64,000 nucleotides of DNA from contig JAGMUV010000002.1 of NCBI GenBank assembly GCA_020744425.1, forward strand, positions 1,284,501 through 1,348,500, given 5' to 3'. Numbering within the stretch: position 1 is the first letter of the stretch; each line of letters opens with the position of its first letter. Shown here piece after piece: positions 34,915 to 46,361 of the stretch. A model generated the notes under the pieces. It made no database searches. It was not told where the DNA came from and was given only the letters and a program-made list of their open reading frames with translations. The DNA is from Dactylonectria macrodidyma (lineage: Eukaryota; Ascomycota; Sordariomycetes; Hypocreales; Nectriaceae). Position numbers and translations under genes: made by a program.

Positions 34915-36420
34915 TCACATCATTTCAAAGCAGCAAGACCTGCCACGGAAAAGGCAATCTCGTCCACATCCAAGCCGTTTTGAATCACGAACTGACACTG
35001 AGTAGGATGACGAATCGCATGCTTTAGGTCAAGAGACGGCCTATGTGAGCTAACTCATCATCTCTACTTGAAAGGATTCTTGCTGAGAGACAACTCACGT
35101 AAAGTAACGACCACCCCTATGTATCGTGGTCACGAAGGCTCGCCTCCCCTTCGGCAACCAACGCCATCAAATCTTGGACCTTGCCATCTGCGGCAAGCTG
35201 GAAGAACGCTCGGCCTCTCGGTAAAACGTTTATGATGAAAACGTGCGGCGGCATACCGAAGCTTCCGAAATGGACTTGAGCTTGGCCAACAGAAAACGCG
35301 ACAATGGTATGGGCGTTGTTCGGCTTGAAAATCAATTCAGCAACGAAGTCCTTATGGTGGCTGTGGCTGTTTCTCTCATGTTCAAATCCCAAGTTCCTGC
35401 GACGCCGTTTGACTGTTGAAACAGTCAGAATACCATTGCCTAGGCAAATCGCTTTATGTTTTCTGGTTTGCTCAACGATGGTCGCCCTGCGAGATGGCGC
35501 AGAATCCCCCTACTTGGCCTTCTTCGAGTCAGCCTCACTGGGATATTGTTGTGCATTAACAGGGGCTAACACTCTTACCATTGCGATTGATGGCTACCGA
35601 TGAAGCTGACGAGATCAAGTAACTGACTAACCTCAGGTCTTTCAAGTCGCCCTCATCCGTTTCCTGGGGCTGGTATTTCCGCGTATTCGTCTCCACGGCC
35701 CCGGGTTGCGGCATGAATTTACTGTTCTGAGCATATGTAACAAGAGTTCCGAGATCTGTGATAAATTGTTCTGCTTCTTCAGAGTCTACCGTGCACTCCT
35801 TCTCTAATACCAGTTGCATTAGCCGTGAAACAGTGCCCTTGAATGATGAGTCAACTGCAGGAGGTGATGCATCCCTTTTCTCGATCTCTGCGAGTGTGAG
35901 ATCGGATGACGCGGTAAATGAATAGTTATAGGACGTCCCGAGTGGATGAAGGATAGATGCGTCGCCGTTAAGCTTTTGAAGCAGGTTGAGGATCTCCGAA
36001 GTCTGAGTTGTGGACAGAGAAAGCTGCGTTGTTTCGACCAGACTGAGCCGGAAGTTGAGCATCAGCACATGTGATCTGATGACGTCTCTCATCTGTTCCA
36101 AGTCTTTTTCGGAAAGAGTGGTATGCATTCTTCTCCAGAATCTGGTTCTGCGACAATGCACACCGGAAAGCTGTAGGCGTTGCAGCCTCGCCTCGAAGGA
36201 GGCAACGTCACTGGCGCATTTTCTTACCAGGTCAGTCATTTCCGCGACATCTGTTTCATTTCCAATGGGCTTTTTGGATAGCTGCTCTAGGACATGCCGG
36301 AGCTGCTCAACATCGTTGGCGAGTCTCTACGCCCTTGGGCCAATCTTGCAATGCTGATAAGAGGTGGTGAATCTTCCTCGCAGACGTTAAGGCAAGCCTA
36401 AGATTGGCGAGAGGATCCAT
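34915..36420 (-). pseudogene. Broken ankyrin-repeat / STAND-type gene remnant
   Basis: The minus strand carries parts of a fungal multi-domain protein. ATG at 36420 begins MDPLANLRLALTSARKIHHL, typical of fungal STAND N-terminal helical domains, but that frame ends after about 37 codons. A different frame continues with NDVEQLRHVLEQLSKKP and MTDLVRKCASDVASFEARL (36239-35556), so a frameshift near 36,318 is likely. After an intron-like stretch, RRRRNLGFEHERNSH and INVLPRGRAFFQLAADGKVQ lead to EGEASLRDHDT, the conserved lead-in to ankyrin repeats. A TAG at 35117-35119 then interrupts it just before GWSLLY. A GTGAGT donor (35098) and an acceptor at 34998 would join it to CQFVIQNGLDVDEIA, part of an ankyrin unit, followed by a stop at 34920. 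No complete ankyrin array remains. It is probably a decayed gene. Confidence 0.65.
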
Positions 36421-37315
36421 TTTTGGATGATGGCGGTGACTCCAACTCCTCGTTGCGTAGGACTGGATTACTGTGCTGGTCAAGTTGCAGTGATGAAGAT
36501 GTTAAGAATGTCCAGGTATCACAGTGCAGCCGCGAGCATGCGATGTGAATGGAGGGGAAGGCAGCCTGGACGCTGAATACCTAAGCCCTTGCACATTTAC
36601 GAGATTCCAAGTGTGGCTGGTGCTATCTCATTACTTGTAGTAATGTAGCGAGGCAGTGCCGAGGGTAAGAGCGATGGCTGGACCAGGCGACGAATGAAAC
36701 ATCGGGACCAGAGTGGACTGACTGTAAGGCAGAATGAGAAGAAAGAATATGTGTGAGCTCAAAAACCTTTAAAGGATGAAGTACAACGGCCTCGGTTCAA
36801 TGCTGGACATAATACTACTTTCTCTAGCTGATCCAATAATTCTGGCTCCTTCAGCGAAGAGGGCAGGCACTCACTCAGCTCGGAGTGCACCGCATGGCCA
36901 GTGGCTGGAACAGGTGGGAATACAAATAAAATAAGGAAGGATACACTGCTCAACTTTTAACGTCGAAATGAACAAATAATAAGAAAATGACGGCAATGAA
37001 TCCACAAGCAACTCCACGCCTACATGGTAGTGTAGAATCTTCAGAGTGGCATACTTGATATGATGCTTTAAGACCTATCAAACTACCTAGCATGTGGGAC
37101 AGAGAACCTGGAGGCGTGTAATGCACAGACCACCACCAGTTGATCCGCCTCGCCCCACACTTCCGCATGGAATATCTACATAGTAGGTGGGTGCGTACCA
37201 ACGTTACCTTTCAGCCTCGCAGCTTTGCGACATCCTCAATACAAGCCGGCCGCCTTGAACAGCACTGCACCGTTGCTGCTTCCCCGCCTCGAGCCCCCTG
37301 GAACCGAATATAACG
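36421..37315. other. Intergenic region between the ankyrin remnant and MED10
   Basis: About 900 bases with no gene I can support. It serves as the upstream region of both the minus-strand remnant and the plus-strand MED10 gene. Confidence 0.5.
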
Positions 37316-37980
37316 ATGGCGCCCGTGGATCGTGATCAACTCGATCACAATGAACTTGAGCGTATGTTTTGTGCTCTCTAGTCCCTGCTCGCCCCTGCTT
37401 TCTCTCAGTGCTGACTTGCCTCCAGAGCAGCTCAAGGACATCATCCAGGACCTCTACCAGGTCATGGTGCAAGTCTCCACATATGACTCTATGGGTCGCT
37501 CGAGTAGAGATGTCCTCACCAACGAGATGTATGCCCCCGCATCGGCTGCTTGCGCCGACGTCGCTGACCAGGACATCATCTAGCAAAACCCTCTCCCACT
37601 CGCTCCAGACCCTCCACGCCTTCGCCTCGCCGCCCAACGTCCTGCCGTCCATCCCGCCTGAGCTGATCGAGTACGTCGAGAACGGCCGCAACCCAGACAT
37701 CTACACGCGCGAGTTCGTGGAGCTCGTCCGCCGCGGCAACCAGCTCATGCGCGGCAAGCTCAACGCCTTTGCTTCCTTCCGCGACGTCCTCGCCGAGCAG
37801 ATGACCGCCGCTATGCCCGAGCTGCGCGAAGACGTCGCACACGTGGTCGAGGCCACCGGCGGCGTTTCCTCTGGCCACACTGCTGACCAGCGGAACGGGG
37901 GCGCGTCCAGCTTCACATCAACTGATGCTAGCCTGTCTGCGGGTACCAGTGCGCCAGCCGCTGGATCGTCTTCAGGGTGA
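37316..37980 (+). CDS. MED10: Mediator complex subunit 10 (Nut2)
   Basis: Exons 37316-37361, 37426-37528 and 37584-37980 give 181 residues. All joins keep frame: ...DHNELE / QQLKDIIQDLYQVMVQVSTYD ... LTNEI / KTLSHSLQTLH. The conserved Med10 core runs from QLKDIIQDLYQVMVQVSTYD through SIPPELIEYVENGRNPDIY to TREFVELVRRGNQLMRGKL. Med10 lies in the Mediator middle module, where it pairs with Med14 and Med7/Med21 and links activators to RNA polymerase II. A Ser/Thr/Gly-rich tail of about 45 residues follows the core and is probably disordered. The length is close to that of other fungal Med10 proteins. Confidence 0.93.
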
Positions 37981-38539
37981 ATCGCGGCCTAGGAAGAAAA
38001 GGACAAGATTACGATGTAATGATGAGAGAAATCGCGTCGCTCGCGTTGCGAGCATAATGTGCCGAGTATTTGTGCTGGTGACATCCCTCCAAGAGGCTGC
38101 GTTGGCTAGAGAAAGCCACAAGTAGCTGGATCTAGCTAGTTGACCATGGAGTACGCTGAGGATCAAGCTGGGATAGGATTTAATTCGTTTTCAATGGATA
38201 TCACCCAAAGCAAGGAAATTCACCAAGGTCACAAAAGATCCATATCAAAGCAGATAGACCAAGACGACGATTTGTTAGGAAACCCTCTATTATCTGGACA
38301 GCTTACAGGCATGCCTGCCATAAATGCCACCACAGAACCGCTCTATAATTGAAGTGTCGGCCTAGAAATTGAGCCCCTTCTCCTAAAAATCCCGTTCAGA
38401 TCGTCATCCTGACAGAGAGAGTCTGTGCCTTGTGCCCAATTGGCTCCCTATTGTCGTGTCTGTTTCTTTCGTTCTCTAGTCCCCGAAAAACGCCCCGGCA
38501 ATGTGGTATTTGTCAATGATGTAAGTGTGTCCTGCACCT
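37981..38539. other. Convergent 3' region of MED10 and the DnaJ/TPR gene
   Basis: About 560 bases. A 68-codon frame starting at ATG 38146 is present, but nothing supports it as a gene. Confidence 0.5.
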
Positions 38540-38890
38540 CTATCCTATCGGCATCCCGCTCCTGCCGAAAGGCCAGACGTATCTCATGCAAAGGTATACA
38601 AATGCGATCCCCACCAGGGCTAGAAGCGCCAGATGCACCGGGAGGAGAACTACTGCTGCCAAGGCCACCGTACCATATCGTCGGACAGTGTCCACTAGCT
38701 GGTTGCGGGCTTCGCGGCGCTTCTCGACCTGATCTCGCAGTTTGCTTCCAGGAACGGTCCGTGACCTAGAGTCCTCATCGGTTGAGGCGGCCACGTGCTC
38801 TTCGTCCCATTCATCTTCTTCATTTTCATCTTCATCCCCATCCTCGTCTTCTTCGTCTTCATCCTCGGAGTCGGAGTCGGAGTCGGCTTG
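38540..38890 (-). other. Open in-frame extension downstream of the DnaJ/TPR stop codon
   Basis: Directly after the TGA at 38893-38891 the same frame stays open for 116 codons. It begins QADSDSDSEDEDEEDEDG (an acidic tract of about 30 residues), continues with KLRDQVEKRREARNQLVDTV and then has a hydrophobic stretch, VALAAVVLLPVHLALLALVG, long enough for one or two membrane spans, before ending in GRSGMPIG. It has no ATG of its own near the start. The context TGA-C is a leaky stop in some systems. It could be a readthrough or alternatively spliced tail, a separate gene with an upstream exon, or chance. Confidence 0.35.
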
Positions 38891-41128
38891 TCACGAGAAG
38901 TTGAATCCGTTAGGGGGAAAGCCGCCGCGTTGTTGGCCGTGGCTGTGGCCGCCGAAGTTGAAGCTCGCGCCACCACCGCCCGGGAAGCCTCCGGCACTAC
39001 GGAAGCCACCTCCACCGAATCCTCCCTGGTTGCCCATCATGCTGAAGAGAATCTCAGGGTCGATGCCGCCCATACCTCCGCCCATACCGCCGCCACCGAA
39101 CATGTCGTTGGGGTCGACAAGGTCGTCGCCATTGTCATAGCGAGCTCGCTTCCTGAAAATTGGATTAGCACATGTTTGGTACGATTGTCGAGGGAATGAC
39201 TTACTCAGGGTCGCTCAAGGTCTCATATGCCTCCTGCATATCCTTGAACTTGTCCTCGGCATGGGGATCACCTGGGTTCTTATCGGGATGCAGCTTGACG
39301 GCCATCTTTCGGTAGGCGCGCTTGATCTCGTTGCCGTCAGCCGTCTTCTCGAGACCCATAATCTTGTAGTAGTCTTTTCGTAGCGACTTTTTCAACTCGA
39401 GCTCCGCCTTGCGGATCTCCTTCATGATCGTACGGTCCTCGGGGTCCATCTCAGCAATGGACTTCCACTCCTTGACTGCGTCCTCCCACCGGCCGGCTAG
39501 GCCGATGGCGTTGGCCTTTGTCTTTCTGACCTTCAAGTAGCTAGAGTCAAGGCGGATGGCACGGTTGCAGTCCTCAATGGCCTCGTCATACTCCTTCAGC
39601 TTGATCCGGCATTGAGCTCGGTTCTGAAGTAGCTTGGCATTCATGCTCTTGTTTGAAACATCAATCTCCAGAGCCGCGGTGTACTTTTCGATGGCCTGCT
39701 GGAGGCGGCCGGCCTTGAACTCAACATTGCCCTCTTCCTTCATGCGGTCAAGTTTCTGGACAATCCTCAGCCACTTGACAGCATCCCGGTAATCAGGATC
39801 GCAGTTAATAGCCATGCGGAAGAACTGAATGGCCTTATCGTTTTCGCCCTGTCCATAAAGCACCCGACCACGCAGGACGAGGGCCTCGGGGTCCTGGTTA
39901 TTATTGCGGATCAGGTTCATGGCGATATTCTGGGCCTCGCCGAGGGAGTTCTCACTTCCCATCTTGAGGTAAGCCTCGCCGCGCATGAGCTGCCACTTGC
40001 GGGGCTTACCGACGTTGGGGCCAAGTCCACGCTCAGCAAGGTCCAAAGCGTGGAGCACCATGGACATTGCAGAGCCCCGTTCGAGGGTCTGTCGAGCAGA
40101 ATCAATGTGGCTCAGCATATCCTTGGCGACTGCCATATCCTTGGCAGATGGTGGGGGGTTGATGCGGCTGAAAGTAGTCATGGCCTCCTCGGGTCGCCCT
40201 AGGCCGGTGTAGATACGGGCGAGTCGCAGCAAAATCTTAGGGTTTTGAGGGTCCATATCGGCCGCCCGGGAGCAGTCCTCGAGAGCAGATTCATATTGGC
40301 CATTGGACATGTATGCAGCAGCCCGGTTGCCGAGATATGTGGCTGAGAAGGGGAATAAATCCACAGCTGGAGAAAGTTAGGTCAGCAAGGCTGGAATTTT
40401 TGGGTCGTGGAATATAAAAGTTGGGATGAAAAATGGCACGTGAGTGGAACGGCGGGGTTGCGGCTCGCGATGTATGGCATACCTTTGCTGTACTGCTCAA
40501 TGGCCTTGGCATAATTCTTGTCCTTGAAAAAGCGGTTGCCGGCAGCCTTGTAGGACTCGGCATCCTCCTGCGGGCTGATAGTCGGGCTGGAAGGGTTTGA
40601 CTTGTGAGGGGGGGGAGGGGGCGCCTCGTCATGGCCGCTGCCATTGGTAATGGGGACGGAGAAGTTGGCCTGGGCGGACGGGTTGGAGTTGGGCGGGGTG
40701 GAGGCCCTGGCGGCGCCGTTGACGGGCTCACGGTCGATATCCATCGAGTTTCCGTTCATGGCGGAGGTGGCGAGGTCGGACAGGCGCTTGCGCTCCTCTG
40801 GCGGGAGGTTCAGAGGATGAGTATCGGGGTCGACCTTGGCTCGGCGGGAGGATGCGCGGCCCGGGTCAGTCGAATGTCGCGAGAGGCGGGACGAGGACGA
40901 CCGCGAGGACCTGTTGGGCTGGTCTGCGTGCGACTCTACGTACGACGAGGGCCTCGACGATTTCCTGGGCGACTTGGACTGGTGAGACGACGACTTGGTC
41001 GGAGACCGGGCAGGGGTTGAAGGCTCCGAGAATGGTTGCGAGAGGTTGTCGCGCTCGCAATCATCAAGGCCGGGATCTGCGGAGGGGTTTTTGGAAGATG
41101 GTTTTTTGTTGCTGCCGAAGAACTTCAT
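38891..41128 (-). CDS. TPR and J-domain co-chaperone (DNAJC7 / Tpr2-like)
   Basis: Exons 41128-40483, 40366-39205 and 39152-38891 give 689 residues; all junctions are GT..AG and keep frame. The start is the ATG at 41128 ([14 protein letters not shown]). Residues 1-185 are Ser/Pro/Arg-rich and disordered. TPR units follow from [20 protein letters not shown], continuing through [18 protein letters not shown] and [22 protein letters not shown] domain lies at about residues 547-612 with the HPD motif at 576-578 ([10 protein letters not shown]), which activates Hsp70. A Gly/Phe-rich tail ([17 protein letters not shown]) ends in NGFNFS. The family hands clients between Hsp70 and Hsp90 in the cytosol. 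The frame stays open for 116 more codons past the stop. Confidence 0.92.
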
Positions 41129-44100
41129 TTGAGCCAAAGTCGAAATGCGCGGAAGGGCAAGAGGTGCGAGGCGTGGAGTCTGGAAGCCGAAGGAATCCCG
41201 TACAAGGTTATGCCGGATATTGACTGACTCAGTGCCCTAAGCGGGCGTTAAAAAAAAAAGCGATTTTTTTTCGGGGCCGCTGTCCTGATAGTGGCCGCGG
41301 GGGAGGAGACGGTCACTGTCCTGTGGCTGTTAGGCTGTTAACGGGGTGGTTTTCGAGGGGTGGTGTGTGGGCAGAGGAGGACCAGGGCAAAGGGAGAGAG
41401 AAGTAAGGTAGGTAGGTAAGGTAGGCTGCAGATGCAGGACGGATGGATGGGAAGTGATGGCAAAGGAGTCTTTGATGACGGGCCGGCCGGCTGCACGATT
41501 TATCAGCTGGGTCTGCACAAGCAAGCACAAGCTACAATTTGGCACAGGTTCAGGTTGACTGACAGGCTCTCTGGTAATAAAGAGAGAAGAGAAAAAAAAG
41601 GGCTGGGCCAGGTTGGCTCCTTGCTCCTGACAGCCTGGCTTGCTGGGTACCAGTTGTGATTGATGGACTGGGCTGAGCTGAGCTGTACGGGGTAAGTAGT
41701 ACGTACGTAGTAGCACGTACGGTAGCACATGGTAGTTGAGTATTACGGCACGGTCTTCAATGGTCGTGGAGGGATTATGTCTTTACTGGGGGGCAAATGG
41801 CTGAAGCTGTAGGTCATGGATACCAGTGAATACTGCAACATTTTGTCTCACAATCAGGTATTCAGTACGCGCCACGGACCAGCTGGAACCAAACCCCCCC
41901 ACTACACGCCCAACGTCCAGGCGCAGGGCCATAGGAACCAATGAAGCAGGGATTAGGTGCGCTGTTTACTGGGCCGGCGGCAGCATCATCGATGAGAAGA
42001 AGGGGGGAAGGGGGCAGTGGACAGTAGGCAGTGTAGCCGTTGTGAGATATTAGGTTGTGTTGTGGGAGTTCGCCTCCTTGTTGATGTCCGATCTGTCTGT
42101 AAGCGGACTGGATCGACGACACCATGGTTTAGTTGGTACATTTTACTGAAGGATGCATAGAGAAAGCATTAGGAGGAGGAGGCTGGCTACAGGCCGTCAT
42201 CGGAGAAGGCCTAGACGAGACGATACAAGCCTATCACAAGCAGATGGTTCATTTATCATTCACCCCATAAACACGGCAGGCCAATGTCGAACTCTTCTAA
42301 GTTTAGTGCCCGCAAGCATCCAGGAAGCACCCGTCTGGCATGGGCAGTACTGTACCCAACAATCGAAGAGGCACTTCGTAATATCGAGGACTTGTGCTTA
42401 CCCGGACGTCATTCTAGAAGGTTCAGTGGGTCTGCCTGGCAGACCCTTGTCCGCGGGTCATGACGGCCGGCCTCTCAGAGCCCCGGCCATTTCAACCTCC
42501 CGCTCGTTCCCAGCCATGACGGCCGAGACTGGACCCTTTTTATTAGTTTTGCTCCCTTGCTTCCCTTCCTCAGGAGGTGGTGGGGAGACCCGACAACGAA
42601 GGCAGCCGCACGGGGATGTGCCGGGGGACCCTGGGCGGCTTGGGCTTTCTATGTCCTGTTCGTCTGCAAATCACCAGCTCGCGGGTCACTCTCCGCGCTC
42701 CCCTTCCCCCAGGCTGGCCGCCGTCAGAGCGTCTGTCTCTCACTGACCAATTCGCCAAATCATATGTCTACTGGCTGTCGTTGGCCTGGTTCCCGTTGCG
42801 ACAGGATAGTGCTCAGACGGGGGTTGTCTGACCCAGGTGGCCATGTGCCAATCGTGCCCCGTGCTGAGACCGCCAATGACACACGCAAGCACGTAGCAAA
42901 TAAAAAGGAAAAATTAAGATGCCGGTCCGTGGTGCTGACATGGTCTCCATCTGATGCTTCGCTCACTTGCTATTGCTCTGCCGCCGATGCACTCATCAAT
43001 GGCCTGTCTCTCCGTTGCCGTCACTGGTTGCTCAGTCTCCCCCCAAGTTTTAGCGGTCCATCAACTGCCAATCGCCTACAAAGCACGCTATTTTAATGAA
43101 TGAGATGCTTGTTGCCGCCGCCAGAAAAGGCTTAATTAGTTTGACGGGCGGGAGTGTCCGTCTCCTAAATTGTCACCAGTGCACAAACAGACACAACAAA
43201 TCAGTCACTCTGTCTCTCGTCGCTACTGGTGATGAGATCAGTGGCGGGCCAAAACAATTTGCCATGTCACCGCCCATCGTACTGCTCGTGGTCGTGTTGT
43301 TCTAAACTTGAAATGATTCATCTCTAAGCACCATCAGAATCTAGCGTCTATCTCACTCTGGCCGTTTGATTCATTGTAACACCCGAATGTCTTACCTTAG
43401 GTGCTTTAGCTTCATGCTCCCACACAGAATGAGTTAAGAGCACTGCCGTTGTTTATCATTGAATACACCACATGTCACGTTTTAAGCACGCTGTCCGTCT
43501 TGGTCACCACATTCACTCTTAAAACACGCCTCAAATGACGTCGCGGGTCCATTCTCCTCTGTAGCACCAACATGCATCGATGTGGAAAATCAGTAACTCA
43601 ACACTTCCTAACTGAGGCATGTACCGAATACCTTAGTACAGCCGTACTACGAAATGACATGCATCATCGCCATCCACAAGATTGTGCCGTTTTTGACCAG
43701 TACCCTCGGACAACCGCCTGCGTGACACTTTGTGCTTCTCAAACCGCTCGAATGGCCGTATCCTCCAGTACAACAGTGGCACATGCATATATGCCATAAA
43801 ATAAAGGCCTGACTATCTCAGTCATGTTGGATTGGCTTTCAAACAACTCAGCTACGCTCCATTTGCGTTTCTGCTTACTATGCAGCTGGTCTCGGACTCT
43901 GGTCGATGGACATTCTACCTGTTAGTTCGTAGGCTCTGTCTTAAAGCAACTCTATATTAACCCTCTGCAATGAGCAAATTAATATCGGTACTAAAGATTA
44001 AGCCCGCCATTGATAACTACAATGCATTTATGCTCTGAAATCTGGCAATGATGTTATTCTCTCTCGATCATCAAACGGACCCCCTTTTCGTTGTCGTGTC

Positions 44101-45391
44101 CCTCAGCACGACGATGCTGACACCAAAGGAGACATCTCCTTTTACTAGGGGGTCGAACCCGAAGAAAAATCTCACATCTCATGAACTTACTACACAAGGA
44201 GGAAGTGATTCTTTTCCTTGGATCAGAGCCTAGTCTGTGTTCCAATGCCTCCAAGTTTTAGACACTTCCACGCCATAATTCCCAAAGTCGTCCAAATTGC
44301 ATCGCCACTACTACTATGACGCAGTAACGGACTTGGTCTTAGATGTTGGAATCAGTTTCTAACTTGATGTGTATTTGTTTCAGATCTCGTCTAGGCGTAG
44401 GCTGTGTTAGAGAGAAGATAGCTGGGTATCAGGCTCGTCTCTTGCCCCAATGGCTCCATTACATTGTATCTCGCTCCCACAGCTGGTAGGCTTTCCGCTT
44501 GGAGGAGAACAAACTCGAATCGTTCGCTGGTTGGAAGCCATAGGGAATGGTGGTAAGGGTCAAGCTATGAAACACATAAGAATTTGACGCTTCCCTTCAT
44601 GTCGGAGATGTGGATAGTATTTTGATGTGGCACCTTCAGTACTGCAACTAATAGAAGCTTTGTACGTTATTCCCTGTTAGTGAGCATATACACCCTGAAT
44701 TCGACTGGTGAATCGTCGATGGATGAACATGACGACGAGGGAGTTTTTGAGGTTTGAATCGACAGAATCAAGGATACCATATGTCATATTACTAGTGGGC
44801 GAAGGAGTCTCACATCCCCGTGTATTTATACAATGCTAAAGGTATAGGACAAATGAAACTACATGTAGTCTAGAATATATGCTCACACCCCTTGGGTTAT
44901 ACGTATTTTCTCTACCCATCACATGTCTTTGGCCTAGGTGCAGCGCTCACAGGGATCTGGGTTGGCCACAGCGGCAAAACGAACACTGAGGCTCCGTCTT
45001 AGGAATAACTACGAAGTCGCCTGGGCTGTGCGGTGTATCTTAAACGGCTCTCTCTCTCTCGATCAAGGCGTGTCCGTTCAGTTCATGATGTACGTGAGAT
45101 CATTTGGAAACGTCACATTGCTATAGATTGGGTGAACCGAGGTTGCCGTTTGTTACAGTTCGACCAGTGCTTGAACAGGCTTCTCCTAGCTAAGCGTGGC
45201 TGCAATTCGCCGACCACCAAAAACACCGCCTTCTTTGAGAAGATTTACCTGAACTCATTCCAAATACTTCATGATTGCCCTTATTGTACCAGCCTGTTGT
45301 CCATTCCCAATACTAATGCCCAACCACCCAGATTCCAACCTAAAACCTTTGTATAATATACATGCCCCAATTAACGCAACACGCAACATTC
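41129..45391. other. Gene-free region of about 4.3 kb
   Basis: Upstream region of the DnaJ/TPR gene and downstream region of the myosin light chain gene. It contains GGTA-type repeats near 41,405-41,425, a TAGTACGTACGTAGTAGCAC palindrome-rich stretch at about 41,697-41,716 and, from about 43,100 to 45,380, an AT-rich block with only short frames. No gene is supported. Confidence 0.5.
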
Positions 45392-46361
45392 TTACTCTTC
45401 CGAATTATCATTCGAGTGGTTTTCAGGGCCGCCGTTGGATCCCATGATGGAATTCACGAATTCTTGATATTTGAACACCTCACCTCGCTTGGCGCCTAGG
45501 TGGGCGTTCATGTTACGGTTGAAAGCCCGTCGTCCCGTGAATCCATTGATGATCTTGTCCACGTCTGCCGATGTAAGTGCACGCTCACCAGGCTCTGGTG
45601 CAGTTTCTAGCAATGCGTTTCGCAGCTCAGCCAAGTCCACTTGGCCGCTATCATCATCGTCGAAGGCTGAAAAGGCGGAGAGGAGCTCGGCGCTGGGTGA
45701 GAGAGCTGCCAATGCCTCGGCTAGTGAGTTGAGGAAGGCTGCAAGGGCAATGGTTTGAGGAGCAGAAGGTGGGAAGAATTTCGATACATCAGACTGGCCG
45801 GACGGTAGTCCTGTGTTGAAAGGTCAGCGCGTCACTATCTTCAAAGTGAATATCTTCACTTACCGAGCTGGCTGAGCATGTCGGCAACGTCTTCGCGATT
45901 GACAACGCCGTCGCAATCCCGATCCAGAATCTGAAAACCATCTCGCAGTGTCCGAACCTGCGCTGGTTGTAGTTGCGACAAGGCGCTGCCGTGTCCAAGC
46001 GACTTTGACACGGGTGTCCGCGTAACGGCCATCCTGGGAGGTGATGAAACCATGTCTACCTCGGGAGTCTTCGCTTTAGGTGTCCAACTGGGCTGTGTAC
46101 TCGTGGGCGTCGTCGGTCTGGCGAATCTAGATGTCGAGCTTCCAAAGGGTCCAGCCTTGGTTGGTGAGCCAGTAGGTGTCGTGTGTCGAAGCGGTGACGG
46201 TGAGGCGGGTGACTCGGGTCGTCGAAATGGGGAGCTGCGTGTGGGAGAAGAGCCGTAGCCTAGTGGCGAGGGCTTGTAGGAGGCCGGCACAGACTGGAAA
46301 CGACGGTGTTAGCAGGAATGCATTGGCTTGCCAGGGTTCGCGTTCTGATGAGAGGTACCAT
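45392..46361 (-). CDS. Myosin regulatory light chain (Rlc1-like EF-hand protein)
   Basis: Exons 46361-46359 (only the ATG), 46293-45864 and 45810-45392 give 283 residues. The first intron starts right after the ATG (GTACCT..GCTAAC..TTCCAG) and joins M to SVPASYKPSPLGYG. Residues 1-108 are Ser/Pro/Thr-rich. An EF-hand follows with DRDCDGVVNRED at 125-136, which keeps the calcium ligands. The second pair starts at SAFDDDDSGQVDLAEL, and a degenerate loop ends near KYQEFVNSIMG. Order and spacing match fission-yeast Rlc1, the regulatory light chain of type II myosin in the cytokinetic ring. The long N-terminal extension is larger than in yeast. Calmodulin-like function is less likely because only one or two loops look functional. 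Confidence 0.82.

Noticed and set aside
38146..38352. 68-codon frame after MED10
   Set aside because: Short, no family, and located in a convergent 3' region.
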